DNA of 64,000 nucleotides. Source: an uncultured Roseicyclus sp. Lineage in GTDB: Bacteria; Pseudomonadota; Alphaproteobacteria; Rhodobacterales; Rhodobacteraceae. The DNA lies in assembly GCA_947500415.1 (NCBI GenBank), contig CANMRT010000002.1:62001-126000 (forward strand), written 5' to 3'. Below the pieces are notes generated by a model. It was not told the DNA's origin, ran no database searches, and was given only the letters and a program-made list of their open reading frames with translations. Positions 38,268 through 46,911 of the stretch are shown here, piece by piece. Both the position numbers and the translations under genes were made by a program. The first letter of the stretch is position 1, and each line of letters starts with the position of its first letter.

Positions 38268-39640
38268 ATGATCTGCCGCCGAAGCCACCCGCGCGGGCGG
38301 AGCGTGTGTCGCTGTGGCGCTATATGCGGTTGTTCCGGGAAGACATCCTATCAGCGCAGCCCGCGCGGCTTTATCGGGCGTGGATGGCGGAGTTTCGGAC
38401 GCCGTTCTTTCGATCCTACATGATCAATCAGCCGTCGCTTGTGGACGAAGTGCTAAAGGCGCGGCCGTTGGATTTTCCGAAGTCGGATCGTGTGGGCGAA
38501 GGGTTGCGGCCTTTGCTGGGGAACTCGGTGTTCCTGACCAATGGCGCGGAATGGCAGCGGCAGCGGCGGATCATTGACCCGGCCTTTGAGGGCGGGCGGC
38601 TGCGCGATACGTTTCCCGCCATGTGGGAGGCGGGCGAGGCGTCAGTGACGCGGATGGCGGACGGGGTCGCGCCAGAGGGCGCGCAAGCCAGCATTGTGGA
38701 AGTAGAGGAGGAGATGAGCCATGCGGCGGCGGATGTGATCTTTCGCACGCTCTTCTCACTGCCGATCGAGGCCGAGATTGCGACGCGGGTGTTCCATGAG
38801 TTCCGCGCCTACCAGCGAACGCAACCGATCCTGAATGCAGCCGCTTTCGTGCCGCTGCCGGGTTGGCTTCCAAGGGGGCACCGAGCCGAGACGCGGCGCA
38901 CGGCGAAAGCGATCCGGGCGCTGATCACTGAGATGACCGAAGCGCGAATGGCGGAGATCAAGGCTGGGACTGCGCCGGATGATCTGGCCACGAAGATCAT
39001 GACGACCGAAGACCCTGAAACGGGGGAGCGGTTCACGACGCAAGAGATGGTCGATCAGGTTGCGATCTTCTTTTTGGCAGGCCACGAGACGAGTGCATCG
39101 GCGTTAGGGTGGGCGTTGTATTTGTTGGCGCGCTATCCGGAGTGGCAGGAGAAAGTGGCTGAGGAGGCTGCGTTATTGCCTGAGGGGCCGGATTTTGGCG
39201 CAATGTCGAAACTGCGCTTGACGCGGGATGTGTTTCGCGAAGCGCTGCGGCTTTACCCGCCGGTGCCGATGATGGTGCGGGAAACAACGCAGGCCGAGAC
39301 ATTCCGGGAGCGTGCGGTGAAGCGCGGCAGTCAGGTTGTGATCTCGCCCTGGCACCTGCATCGACAAACGCGGCTTTGGGACAACCCGGATGGGTTTGAT
39401 CCAGGGCGGTGGGAGACCGAGAACGGCAAGCAATGTATGCGCGAGGCGTTTATTCCCTTTTCAACCGGCGCGCGGGTCTGCACGGGTGCGGGCTTTGCCA
39501 TGGTGGAAGGTGTTTTGCTGCTGGCCATGCTGGTGAGGGCGTTTCGGTTTGAGCGGATTGAGGGCGATGATCCGGTGCCGGTTGCTTACCTGACGGTGCG
39601 GGCGAAGGATGGGATCCGGTTGCGGGTGGCGCGGCGGTAG
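38264..39640 (+). CDS. Cytochrome P450
   Basis: A soluble monooxygenase of 458 residues. The I-helix oxygen-binding AGHETSAS is near residues 272-279, the ExxR motif is in FREALR (about 325) and the heme ligand Cys is about residue 406 in FSTGARVCTGAGFAM. It begins in an ATGA overlap with the hydrolase-like gene. A reductase or ferredoxin gene is not nearby, so electron transfer partners are elsewhere. The substrate cannot be predicted. Confidence 0.93.
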   Translation: MNDLPPKPPARAERVSLWRYMRLFREDILSAQPARLYRAWMAEFRTPFFRSYMINQPSLVDEVLKARPLDFPKSDRVGEGLRPLLGNSVFLTNGAEWQRQRRIIDPAFEGGRLRDTFPAMWEAGEASVTRMADGVAPEGAQASIVEVEEEMSHAAADVIFRTLFSLPIEAEIATRVFHEFRAYQRTQPILNAAAFVPLPGWLPRGHRAETRRTAKAIRALITEMTEARMAEIKAGTAPDDLATKIMTTEDPETGERFTTQEMVDQVAIFFLAGHETSASALGWALYLLARYPEWQEKVAEEAALLPEGPDFGAMSKLRLTRDVFREALRLYPPVPMMVRETTQAETFRERAVKRGSQVVISPWHLHRQTRLWDNPDGFDPGRWETENGKQCMREAFIPFSTGARVCTGAGFAMVEGVLLLAMLVRAFRFERIEGDDPVPVAYLTVRAKDGIRLRVARR

Positions 39641-39660
39641 AGGGCGCGCAACGCCTGGCG

Positions 39661-39882
39661 TTAACGTTGCTTCAGGTCCGTTAGAATATGCACTCGGATC
39701 GCCGACGCCAGACCCGCAGACACGCCCCGTGCAGCGTCGATCTCGGCCACCAATGCGTTGACCGATATGCCGCGAGCCTCGGCCATCGCCTGGAGCTCCT
39801 CCCAAAATGCATCTTCCAGCGATACGCTGGTTCGGTGGCCTTGCAAGGTTAACGAGCGTTTGCGAGGGCGGGCGTCATTCAT
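39661..39882 (-). CDS. Ribbon-helix-helix (RHH_4) small DNA-binding protein
   Basis: 73 residues: a basic N-terminus (RPRKRSLTLQGHRTSVSLE) forming the ribbon strand, followed by two helices (FWEELQAMAEARGISVNALVAEI). It matches the DUF/RHH_4 group of MetJ/Arc-like proteins common in alphaproteobacteria. Its ATG lies inside the end of the DUF4169 gene (eight-base overlap), so fumC-DUF4169-RHH form one coupled unit on the minus strand. Confidence 0.85.
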   Translation of the reverse strand: MNDARPRKRSLTLQGHRTSVSLEDAFWEELQAMAEARGISVNALVAEIDAARGVSAGLASAIRVHILTDLKQR

Positions 39883-40054
39883 CGCGCCTGTGTCCGTCGA
39901 GATCGCGGTTCAGCTTGGCTTCGCGTTCGGCTTCCGCCACCTTTTCCGCTTTCGCGCGGCCATGGCGCGCGGCGTTTTCATCCGCGCGGCGCCGATCCGC
40001 ATCCCGCGCCTTACTCTTCCGGGCACGGGATAGGCTGACGACTTTGCCCGTCAC
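39875..40054 (-). CDS. DUF4169 small protein
   Basis: 59 residues, extremely charged: starts [20 protein letters not shown], then [20 protein letters not shown] and [17 protein letters not shown]. The family signature VVxLxRARKxKAR and NRxxHGRxKAExxxxxAE is plain. It is too short for a 60-codon ORF cut-off. It begins with GTG in a GTGA overlap with the fumC stop and ends inside the RHH gene start. Function unknown, probably a nucleic-acid-associated protein. Confidence 0.85.
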   Translation of the reverse strand: MTGKVVSLSRARKSKARDADRRRADENAARHGRAKAEKVAEAEREAKLNRDLDGHRRDE

Positions 40055-41439
40055 TTTGGACCGATCATCGTCTCGGGCCGCACAACGCGGTCGAAGGTTT
40101 CTTCATCGACGAAACCAAGGCCAATCGCCTCTTCCTTCAGGGTCGTGCCGTTCTTGTGGGCGGTCTTGGCCACGGTGGTCGCGTTGTCATAGCCGATAGT
40201 GGGCGCGAGGGCCGTGACCAGCATAAGGCTCTCGTTCATGATTTTGTCGATGCGCTGCGTATTCGCCTCGATCCCGGCAACGCAATTGTCGGTGAAGGCC
40301 ACGCAGGCGTCGCCGACCAACTGCATGGATTGGAGCACGTTGTAGGCCATCATGGGTTTGTAGACGTTCAGCTCGAAATGGCCCTGGCTGCCCGCAAAAC
40401 CTACGGCGGCGTCGTTTCCGATGACATGGGCGCAGACTTGCGTCATGGCCTCGCATTGGGTGGGGTTCACCTTGCCGGGCATGATGGAGGAGCCGGGCTC
40501 ATTCTCTGGCAGCATCAATTCGCCGAGACCGCAGCGGGGGCCGGAGCCCAGAAGGCGGATATCATTGGCGATCTTGAAGAGCGATGCGGCCACGGTTTTC
40601 ATGGCACCGGACATGGCGACCATGGCGTCGTGGCCCGCGAGAGCCTCGAATTTGTTAGGGGCGGTGACAAAAGGCAGGCCCGTGATGCGGGCCATGTTGG
40701 CGGCGACTTCCTCACCCCAGCCTATGGGCGAGTTCAGGCCGGTGCCGACGGCGGTGCCGCCTTGGGCCAATTCGTAGATATCACCCAGAGCGGCCTCGAC
40801 CCGTTCGATGCCTTTGCGGACCTGATGGGCGTAGCCGCCGAATTCCTGTTCCAGCGTCAGCGGCGTCGCATCCATCGTGTGGGTGCGGCCGATCTTGATG
40901 ATGCCCTCAAACGCCGTTGCCCGCTCTTCCAACGCGGTCAGCAGCTTGCGCAGACCGGGCAGGGTCACATCGCGCGCCGTCATCGCGGTGGCGATGTGCA
41001 TGGCTGTGGGGAAGGTGTCGTTGGACGATTGACCCATATTGCAATGGTCGTTGGGGTGAACGGGCGTCTTGGACCCGATCTCGCCGCCGAGGATCTCAAT
41101 CGCGCGGTTGGCGATAACCTCATTGGAATTCATGTTCGATTGTGTGCCTGATCCCGTTTGCCAGACAACCAGAGGGAAGTTGTCGTCGAGCTTGCCGTCA
41201 ATGACCTCTTGCGCAGCTTCGACGATCGCATCGCCGATGCCGTCGAGCTTGCCAGCCTTCTGGTTGGCCTCGGCGCAGGCGCGTTTGATGACGCCGAGGG
41301 CGCGGACGATTGCAACGGGCTGTTTTTCCCATCCAATCGGGAAGTTCATAATTGAGCGCTGGGTTTGCGCGCCCCAGTATTTGTCGGAAGGAACCTCCAA
41401 CGGGCCAAAGCTGTCGGTTTCGGTGCGAGTCTGGGCCAT
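40051..41439 (-). CDS. fumC: Class II fumarate hydratase
   Basis: The oxygen-stable fumarase of the TCA cycle. The signature [15 protein letters not shown] (about residues 315-330) is complete and the catalytic His region appears in [17 protein letters not shown]. 462 residues is normal. It starts the minus-strand unit fumC-DUF4169-RHH. No terminator is obvious behind it. Confidence 0.97.
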   Translation of the reverse strand: MAQTRTETDSFGPLEVPSDKYWGAQTQRSIMNFPIGWEKQPVAIVRALGVIKRACAEANQKAGKLDGIGDAIVEAAQEVIDGKLDDNFPLVVWQTGSGTQSNMNSNEVIANRAIEILGGEIGSKTPVHPNDHCNMGQSSNDTFPTAMHIATAMTARDVTLPGLRKLLTALEERATAFEGIIKIGRTHTMDATPLTLEQEFGGYAHQVRKGIERVEAALGDIYELAQGGTAVGTGLNSPIGWGEEVAANMARITGLPFVTAPNKFEALAGHDAMVAMSGAMKTVAASLFKIANDIRLLGSGPRCGLGELMLPENEPGSSIMPGKVNPTQCEAMTQVCAHVIGNDAAVGFAGSQGHFELNVYKPMMAYNVLQSMQLVGDACVAFTDNCVAGIEANTQRIDKIMNESLMLVTALAPTIGYDNATTVAKTAHKNGTTLKEEAIGLGFVDEETFDRVVRPETMIGPK

Positions 41440-41522
41440 CGTGTCCTCCGGTCTGCGGGCTTATCCAGCGGTTTACCGGGGGGCGTGGGCAGAGGCAACG
41501 CGGTGTCGTGGGGTTTGCGCTA

Positions 41523-42083
41523 TCAGCTGGCCTGCGTGAAGCGATAGACGCGCGCAGGCGGCATGTTCCACCAGATCTTATGGCTCTTGCGCCATGTCAG
41601 ATCCAATTCCTCGCGCACGATCTTAGTGACTGGTGGTTTCGGGCCATAGGTGAACTGCACATACGCGCCGCCCGGCTGCACCTTTTGGGTGAACCCCGTC
41701 AGTATGTCGCGCTGTAGCTGGGTCGGCATCGACAAAAGCGGCAAGCCAGAAACGACGGCCTGAACGTTCTCGACCGGCAATTCACCGCAATCGCCCGCGC
41801 TCATTTGATAGACGTTCAGACCCGGAAAATTGGAGCGCAAGCGGTCGCAGAAGTCCGGGTTCATTTCGATGGAATGGCAATCTTCGGGCGCGATGCCCGC
41901 GTCCAGAATGGCGCGCGTGATGTTGCCGGTGCCAGCCCCCAACTCGATAACGGGGCCTTTGGCTGGATCAAGCTCTGCCACCATCTCGGCGCAGAGCTCC
42001 TTCGATGACGGCGCAAGGGCCACAACCTGGTGCGGTTTGCGGAAAAGCTGCCTCATGAACAGGGCAAAATCACTGGAGGCCAT
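41523..42083 (-). CDS. pmtA: Phospholipid N-methyltransferase PmtA-like
   Basis: A SAM methyltransferase of 186 residues. The glycine-rich ELGAGTGNITRAIL loop (about residue 46) binds SAM, IEMNPDF is motif II, and the PPARVYRFTQ end is typical of the rhizobial/Rhodobacter type PmtA that methylates phosphatidylethanolamine toward phosphatidylcholine. Similarity to KsgA-type rRNA dimethylases exists, so the lipid role is an inference. A lone gene between fumC and sspB. Confidence 0.65.
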   Translation of the reverse strand: MASSDFALFMRQLFRKPHQVVALAPSSKELCAEMVAELDPAKGPVIELGAGTGNITRAILDAGIAPEDCHSIEMNPDFCDRLRSNFPGLNVYQMSAGDCGELPVENVQAVVSGLPLLSMPTQLQRDILTGFTQKVQPGGAYVQFTYGPKPPVTKIVREELDLTWRKSHKIWWNMPPARVYRFTQAS

Positions 42084-42116
42084 CGGGAAACTCCGCGTCT
42101 TTCTGGAAGGGGTGGG

Positions 42117-42611
42117 TCAGGTGTTGCGGCGGAAGGTGTCGAGGCTCACAACCTCTGCGTCGCGGGGCGCGTCGTCTTCGGGCTCGGGCGTGTCATTCGT
42201 TGTGTCATCGGACGGGCTGTCATCGGGGGCAGGGCCGTCTGGGTCATCTTCATTCCGCTCAAATCGCCAACCGAATTCGACGGAGGGGTCAACGAAGGTC
42301 AGGATCGCATCGAAGGGCACTTTGAGACGTTCCGGCGCGTCGCCGAAGTTTAGCGTGACGGCGAAATGATCCTCTTCCACCACCAGATCATCGTACCAAT
42401 TCTGGATCACGATCATCATTTCTTCAGGGTAGCGATCGCGCAGCCAATCGGCCAATTCCACGTCTTCATGCGGCGTGTTGAACGTGATGAAGAAGTGATG
42501 CTCGCCCGGCAATCCGTTTTGCGAAACGCCCCGCAACACGTCCCGGATCACACCGCACACTGCCTCATGCATGAGGCGGCCGTAGGGAATGGAGGACGGG
42601 GATTCCGACAT
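42117..42611 (-). CDS. sspB: ClpXP adaptor SspB (alphaproteobacterial type)
   Basis: SspB delivers ssrA-tagged proteins to ClpXP. The folded part runs PYGRLMHEAVCGVIRDVL, then HHFFITFNTPHEDVELADW and VTLNFGDAPERLKVPFDA. An acidic flexible linker with many Asp/Pro residues follows, ending AEVVSLDTFRRNT, the ClpX-binding tail. Met 42611 gives 164 residues. The tmRNA gene that makes its substrates lies 2.4 kb away. Confidence 0.9.
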   Translation of the reverse strand: MSESPSSIPYGRLMHEAVCGVIRDVLRGVSQNGLPGEHHFFITFNTPHEDVELADWLRDRYPEEMMIVIQNWYDDLVVEEDHFAVTLNFGDAPERLKVPFDAILTFVDPSVEFGWRFERNEDDPDGPAPDDSPSDDTTNDTPEPEDDAPRDAEVVSLDTFRRNT

Positions 42612-42718
42612 GTGTTTTGACCCGATGCAAGCAGACATCTTCACCATACGAGATTCGTCTCGAGATGAAAGGAAGTCCCGCCGTTTCAAGAGCATCCCGG
42701 AGCGGTTGTGACTTTGGT

Positions 42719-43087
42719 TCAGCTTTGCGTGGGAAAGTTCGCGAGAACGAGCCACGCCGCGAGTGCTGCCTCGGTGCCAAAAAATGTCCAGCTTTGACGC
42801 GAGCCCGCCTGATCGCGCAGGATCGACGTGACACGGCCCACGGCTGCCCCGCCATATGCCAATCCAAGGGCGACCCAGGCCATCGGCTCATTCAGGTACA
42901 ACACCCCGGAACCGATGCCGACGAACAAGCAGCCAGAGACGGCAGAGACTTCAGTATAGGCCATATTGGTTGGGCCGGATTTCATATCCAGAACATCCAT
43001 TGTCCAACGCGGCGCAAGCCACCCGCATAGGCCCAAGCCAATGGTCAAGATAGCAACGGCGTAGTTGACGTAGTCGATGGCGGTCAT
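42719..43087 (-). CDS. Small four-helix membrane protein (DUF4345-like)
   Basis: 122 residues with about four hydrophobic helices: YAVAILTIGLGLCGWLAP, then VSAVSGCLFVGIGSGVLYL, MAWVALGLAYGGAAVG and TEAALAAWLVLANF. The pattern, with Arg in GRVTSIL after the third helix, recalls the DUF4345 group. No function known. A 200-base AT-rich spacer separates it from the divergent VWA-Hint gene. Confidence 0.6.
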   Translation of the reverse strand: MTAIDYVNYAVAILTIGLGLCGWLAPRWTMDVLDMKSGPTNMAYTEVSAVSGCLFVGIGSGVLYLNEPMAWVALGLAYGGAAVGRVTSILRDQAGSRQSWTFFGTEAALAAWLVLANFPTQS

Positions 43088-43291
43088 TTGATTTGAAACC
43101 CGATTGTGTGCCCTAATCTTCCTTTAACGGCTCAGCCACCGGATTGGATCATTCTATTGCTGAAAAAGCAGGCAAATAACTGATCAGAGGCGTTCATTTG
43201 AAGTTTCCCCTTTTGCCGTCGAAAAAGTCACTTTAGTGTTGATTTTAAGTGATTTTTTCGAATTCGGAAACAATAAGCACTGGGGGTGCGC

Positions 43292-44860
43292 ATGGTTTCT
43301 TCAACCGATACACAGACCGGCTCTGACACCGGCACGATCAACGACATCGATGTCGGGTTGACGGCGGAGCTTCCTACATTCGCTACTGAAAGCTTCGAAG
43401 TCACAGCGGACATCACAACCGGCGCCACCAGTCAGGACGTAAATGTCGCGCTTGTCATCGATACATCGGGATCGGCCGGGCGGGACTCAGGCTCGGACGT
43501 TGATGGCGACGGCAACAACGATACATTCCTTGAGGCGCAGCAGCTCGCGGCAAAGGCCGTGTTCCAAAATCTGATCGACGCGGGATACGACCCGGCTGAT
43601 GTGACCGTGACACTGATCGAATACAATTCCGACGGTGACACGTTGGGGAATTTCACGCTGGACCAGCAAGATGCATTCGACACGGCGGTTGATGGGTTGA
43701 CCGCAGGTGGTGGCACGAACTTTGAGCAGGGCCTCAATGAGGTTGTCGATGAGTGGCGTGATGCGGGGGACGTCGGACCCGATGACAACAACCTTGTGTT
43801 GTTCCTGTCCGATGGCCGCTCAAACGCTGGCAACTTCGACAGTGAAGTGGTCGAGTTGGAGAGCGAATTCAATGCGGCCATTACCGCTATTGGCATCGGT
43901 GCGAATTCGAACCTGGCGCAGCTGCATTTGGTGGACAACACGGATCCGGATCCCGGGCCGCCGGACACTTCGGCCACGCAGATCACAGACCTGAGCCAGT
44001 TGACCGACCTGATCACAACACCTCCGCCACTGCCGGAGTTGGAGAAGCTTGAGATCATCGTGACGGATTCCGATGGGGTGCAAACCATCATCACGATCCC
44101 CGCCGGCGATCCTGCGATCATCGAAACGCCACTTGGGTTGCGGATCGATTGCTTTGAGGTTTCCGGCTACGATTTTGAACTTGGCGAAACGCTTCAGGTT
44201 GAGGTTGTGGCGACCTTCACACCGAATGGCGACACACTGGTTGTGGACGGCTTCGCGCTTCCGATGTTTGTCTGCTTCACCCGCGGCACGCATATCCTGA
44301 CCTTGCAGGGGGAGCGCGCGGTGGAAGACCTGCAAATCGGCGACCGCGTCGTGACCCGTGACCATGGAACTCAAGTGATCCGTTGGATTGGGTCTACTCG
44401 TTTGCCCGCCATGGCTTTGTCTGCACGGCCTGAGCTACGTCCTGTGCGGATCAGCGCCGGCGCAATTGCTGAAGGTGTGCCGATCCGCGATCTGTGTGTC
44501 TCGCGCCAGCACCGTGTTCTGGTGCGTGATTGGCGGGCTGAAATGCTGTTCGGCAGCCCGGAGGGTGTGCTGACGCCTGCCTTCACGCTGATCAACGACA
44601 GCACGATCCGCCCGGATGACGTGCAGGCCGACGGTGTGGAGTATTTCCATGTCGCCTTCGATCAGCACGAGGTTATCTATTCGGAGGGGCTGGAGACGGA
44701 AAGCTTCCACCCGGCGGCCGACACAGTCTCGGTCCTGACAGAACCGCAGCGGCAGGAGCTTTATGCGATTTTCCCTGAGCTCGAAGAGGGTGTGGCACGG
44801 ATGCCAGCGGCCCGTGTTGGCCTGAGAGGCCGCGAGGGCCGTGCGCTCAGCATCGACTGA
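43292..44860 (+). CDS. Secreted-type protein with VWA and Hint domains
   Basis: 522 residues. An N-terminal Thr/Asp-rich stretch is followed by a von Willebrand A domain (about 45-240) with the metal site DTSGS (Asp57, Ser59, Ser61), a Ca-binding-like DVDGDGNND insert and LFLSDGRSN. A beta-rich linker follows, then a Hint (Hedgehog/intein-like, Hint_2) domain from Cys328 (CFTRGTHILTLQGERAVEDL) with VSRQHRVLVRDW. No classical signal peptide is present, which would fit type I or other secretion. GGGGG precedes ATG 43292; GTG 43286 is an alternative. Autoprocessing is inferred from the fold only. Confidence 0.8.
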   Translation: MVSSTDTQTGSDTGTINDIDVGLTAELPTFATESFEVTADITTGATSQDVNVALVIDTSGSAGRDSGSDVDGDGNNDTFLEAQQLAAKAVFQNLIDAGYDPADVTVTLIEYNSDGDTLGNFTLDQQDAFDTAVDGLTAGGGTNFEQGLNEVVDEWRDAGDVGPDDNNLVLFLSDGRSNAGNFDSEVVELESEFNAAITAIGIGANSNLAQLHLVDNTDPDPGPPDTSATQITDLSQLTDLITTPPPLPELEKLEIIVTDSDGVQTIITIPAGDPAIIETPLGLRIDCFEVSGYDFELGETLQVEVVATFTPNGDTLVVDGFALPMFVCFTRGTHILTLQGERAVEDLQIGDRVVTRDHGTQVIRWIGSTRLPAMALSARPELRPVRISAGAIAEGVPIRDLCVSRQHRVLVRDWRAEMLFGSPEGVLTPAFTLINDSTIRPDDVQADGVEYFHVAFDQHEVIYSEGLETESFHPAADTVSVLTEPQRQELYAIFPELEEGVARMPAARVGLRGREGRALSID

Positions 44861-44883
44861 CACGAACTAGACTGCTCAAACCT

Positions 44884-44920
44884 ACGCCCGTCCGGTTGCC
44901 CCGTGGCGGGCGTTTTCGTT
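44884..44920 (+). terminator. Terminator of the VWA-Hint gene
   Basis: ACGCCCG (884-890) pairs with CGGGCGT (907-913), then TTTCGTT. A small GG/CC pair may extend the stem. It lies 24 bases after the stop. Confidence 0.65.
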
Positions 44921-44989
44921 CCGGGACGTTGGCACGGAAATGTTGCGCTCAATGAGGGCGCTGAAATTTGACTTTAGCAGGGGGAGGTA

Positions 44990-45320
44990 AGTGCAGGCTT
45001 CTGTTGCCAGGTGCCTGCGAACCCCGCCTAACGCGGCTAGGCGCTAGGGCTTAAATTCGGCGACTCAGGACAGCTTACGCTGCGAGAGCCATTGCCGGAG
45101 CACGATTGTCATTTGCAATTGTACTTGTCGGGCCGATACGGTGGCACCCCGCCGAAACAAAGCTAACCCCTTTAGACGTTCGTCGATCCTATTTCGGCCC
45201 CGTGCCATCCCCAAATGAGGGATATGTTGGTGGAGCCGCCGGGTACCGCCCCCGGGTCCGATCCGCTTATTACGAGCGCGTTTATGTTCATAGTCCCCGA
45301 AGGGACACGTCATATATACG
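44990..45320 (-). ncRNA. ssrA: Two-piece (permuted) tmRNA
   Basis: On the minus strand the acceptor piece ends GGCTCCACCA at 45228, preceded by the GGGGGCGGTACCCG arm; a 26-base intervening segment follows, and the coding piece begins GGGGCCGAAATAGGATCGAC at 45201. GGGGCC pairs with GGCTCC, giving a G3-U70 pair, the alanyl-tRNA synthetase identity. The tag frame (45116-45075) reads ANDNRAPAMALAA and a TAA stop. The GCCTAGCCGCGTTAGGC hairpin follows. Mature ends, especially the 5' end of the acceptor piece near 45310 and the 3' end near 44990, are approximate. TATATA at 45312-45318 could be the -10. Confidence 0.93.
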
Positions 45321-45337
45321 CGCGGGTCAGTGGTTTT

Positions 45338-45952
45338 TCAACCGTTTGCGGGCACGGGCAGTTGCGCTTCAAGCAATGCACGAACGGTGCCTGCGCGTGT
45401 GGCTTCCGCCATATCGGCCATGACCTGCCGCAGCCTGTCATCAATGCCAGACCCGCTTTCCGCAGCTTCTGCCATGCGCCATCGGAACAGGCGCCAGAGC
45501 GCGGACTTGAGGGCGTCGGCCAGGATATCGCTCGACATTTCGCGGGCGATGATCGTCAGTGATGTGGAGCGGATGGTGAAGTTCGTCTCAAGATCCAACG
45601 CGCTTGCCGCGCTGACCTGCTGTTCAAGGGCCACGATATAGGCATTGGCCTCAACCGACAGCGGGCGATCGCCTTCCGTTTCAGCCGCCACACGCAAAAG
45701 CGCGAAGGCCAGTTCAACGTCGCGGGCTTTTTCAGATGGATCAAGCGGAGAGACGACCGTGCCTACGCCTGAGCGCACCTCAACAAGGCGCTCATAGGCC
45801 AACCGTTGCAAGGCCTGACGCACTGGCGTGCGGGAGACACCAAATTCCTCCGCCAATGCCTGTTCATGCAAGAGCGGACTGGCCGTTGGCGGCTCCAGGC
45901 AGATGCGGCGGCGCAGGGCGTTTGCGATGGTTTCAGCGTTGTTTTTGGCCAT
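45338..45952 (-). CDS. GntR-family regulator (short, FCD-like C-terminus)
   Basis: 204 residues. The winged HTH is at about 10-70 (LAEEFGVSRTPVRQALQRLAYERLVEV). An all-helical ligand domain of reduced length follows. It is divergent from the tyrosine-phosphatase gene with an operator-like CTGTATACAG between, so it likely autoregulates and controls that gene. The effector is unknown. Confidence 0.88.
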   Translation of the reverse strand: MAKNNAETIANALRRRICLEPPTASPLLHEQALAEEFGVSRTPVRQALQRLAYERLVEVRSGVGTVVSPLDPSEKARDVELAFALLRVAAETEGDRPLSVEANAYIVALEQQVSAASALDLETNFTIRSTSLTIIAREMSSDILADALKSALWRLFRWRMAEAAESGSGIDDRLRQVMADMAEATRAGTVRALLEAQLPVPANG

Positions 45953-46000
45953 GGCGATGCCCGTAAACCTTTGTTTGCAAAGCTAGTCTTCCAAGTATAT

Positions 46001-46010
46001 CTGTATACAG
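46001..46010 (+). promoter_or_regulatory. Palindromic GntR-type operator, copy 1
   Basis: CTGTATACAG is a perfect 10-bp palindrome in the 79-base spacer between the GntR gene and the phosphatase gene. The core TGTATACA recurs at 46665 and 46685. Binding by the neighbouring GntR is inferred. Confidence 0.6.
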
Positions 46011-46031
46011 CAGCACTGGAAAGTCATTCTC

Positions 46032-46589
46032 ATGTCCATGAAAGCACGCGCCGCGGACGCCGGCCCTTTGCCGGGTTCGATTAGGGCCGCCATTCCGCAC
46101 CCCGCAGGTGGGCTGGTCGTGATGACCGGGTTCCCGGGGCTTGAGACCGGGGTCGATGGCTCGGCTGTTTTCATGCCAGATCAATGTGCTGAGACGCTGC
46201 ACGGGCTGCGGGCGCTTGGGGCCGATACGCTGACCGTGTTGATCGAAAGCGACGAGTTGGACGAAAGCTTCCTGAAGTTTCTGGAAGCGGCGGCGAAGGC
46301 GGAGGGGCTTGCTTTGGTGCATTTCCCGATCGTCGACTATTCCGTGCCGTCCGACGAGAACGCTGCCGCTTGGGCCAAGGGCCTGGTGGACCGTCTTGAT
46401 GCCTTCAGGGCCGGTCAGACGCGGGCGTTTTCATGCCAATACGGGGCAGGGCGGAGCGGCTTGATGGCCGCCCTCTGCCTAATCGAAGGCGGTGAAACGC
46501 CGGAGCGCGCGATTACCCTTGTTCGACAGCACTTTTCCGAGGCCATCGAAAGCGATGAGCAAGAGGTTTGGTTGCGCGAACGCGGCTGA
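46032..46589 (+). CDS. Tyrosine-phosphatase-like protein
   Basis: 185 residues. The phosphate-binding loop CQYGAGR (C-x5-R; Cys135, Arg141) followed by SG is intact, and an upstream Asp in FPIVDYSVPSDE can act as general acid. The fold is the cysteine-dependent dual-specificity/tyrosine phosphatase type. Substrate unknown; the gene is paired with a GntR regulator. Confidence 0.85.
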   Translation: MSMKARAADAGPLPGSIRAAIPHPAGGLVVMTGFPGLETGVDGSAVFMPDQCAETLHGLRALGADTLTVLIESDELDESFLKFLEAAAKAEGLALVHFPIVDYSVPSDENAAAWAKGLVDRLDAFRAGQTRAFSCQYGAGRSGLMAALCLIEGGETPERAITLVRQHFSEAIESDEQEVWLRERG

Positions 46590-46663
46590 TTTCGAGCGGA
46601 TGACGTTGCGTCAATAATCCCAAAATGGACCCAATTTCGAGCCGGTTGGTCTCAAAATACTAC

Positions 46664-46695
46664 TTGTATACAGCTGAGTGGACATGTATACAGCT
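46664..46695 (+). promoter_or_regulatory. Paired GntR-type operators over a promoter
   Basis: TGTATACAGCT occurs at 46665-46675 and again at 46685-46695, a 20-bp repeat distance. TTGTAT (664-669) and TATACA (687-692) with 17 bases between fit a -35/-10, so both copies would cover the promoter. No protein gene clearly follows. Confidence 0.55.
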
Positions 46696-46698
46696 AGG

Positions 46699-46892
46699 GA
46701 AAGGGAGCGAGGCGATTGAAGCGTGCCCGGAGCAATCCGGAGATCACTTCGCAAACTTCACCTTTGCAACCGTGGCCGACTTACCCGTGTCGCGGTTGCG
46801 GTTGCAAAGGACCAAATACCGCCCGACTACGCGGCGGATCGACCGTAAGGTCACCTGAAACGCGACGAGCCTCGGCTCGGACGCGTTTTTTC
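46699..46892 (+). ncRNA. Candidate small transcript under GntR control
   Basis: A promoter (46664-46692) and a hairpin/T6 terminator (46858-46892) bracket about 190 bases. Inside, CCTTTGCAACC (761-771) pairs with GGTTGCAAAGG (800-810). Short frames exist (for example 46723-46848, 41 codons) but none reads as a convincing protein. Either a small RNA or an unrecognised short peptide is possible. Confidence 0.35.
46858..46892 (+). terminator. Terminator of the candidate small transcript
   Basis: AAACGCG with CGCGTTT and an inner CGAGC/GCTCG stem over ctcg, followed by T6 (886-891). On the minus strand the tail is poor, so it mainly acts on plus-strand transcription. Confidence 0.65.
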
Positions 46893-46911
46893 TTGTCTAC
46901 TTGGCGCCTTG

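Noticed and set aside
45065-45423. Short protein frames in the tmRNA region
   Set aside because: The region is explained by the tmRNA. The frames have no ribosome-binding site.
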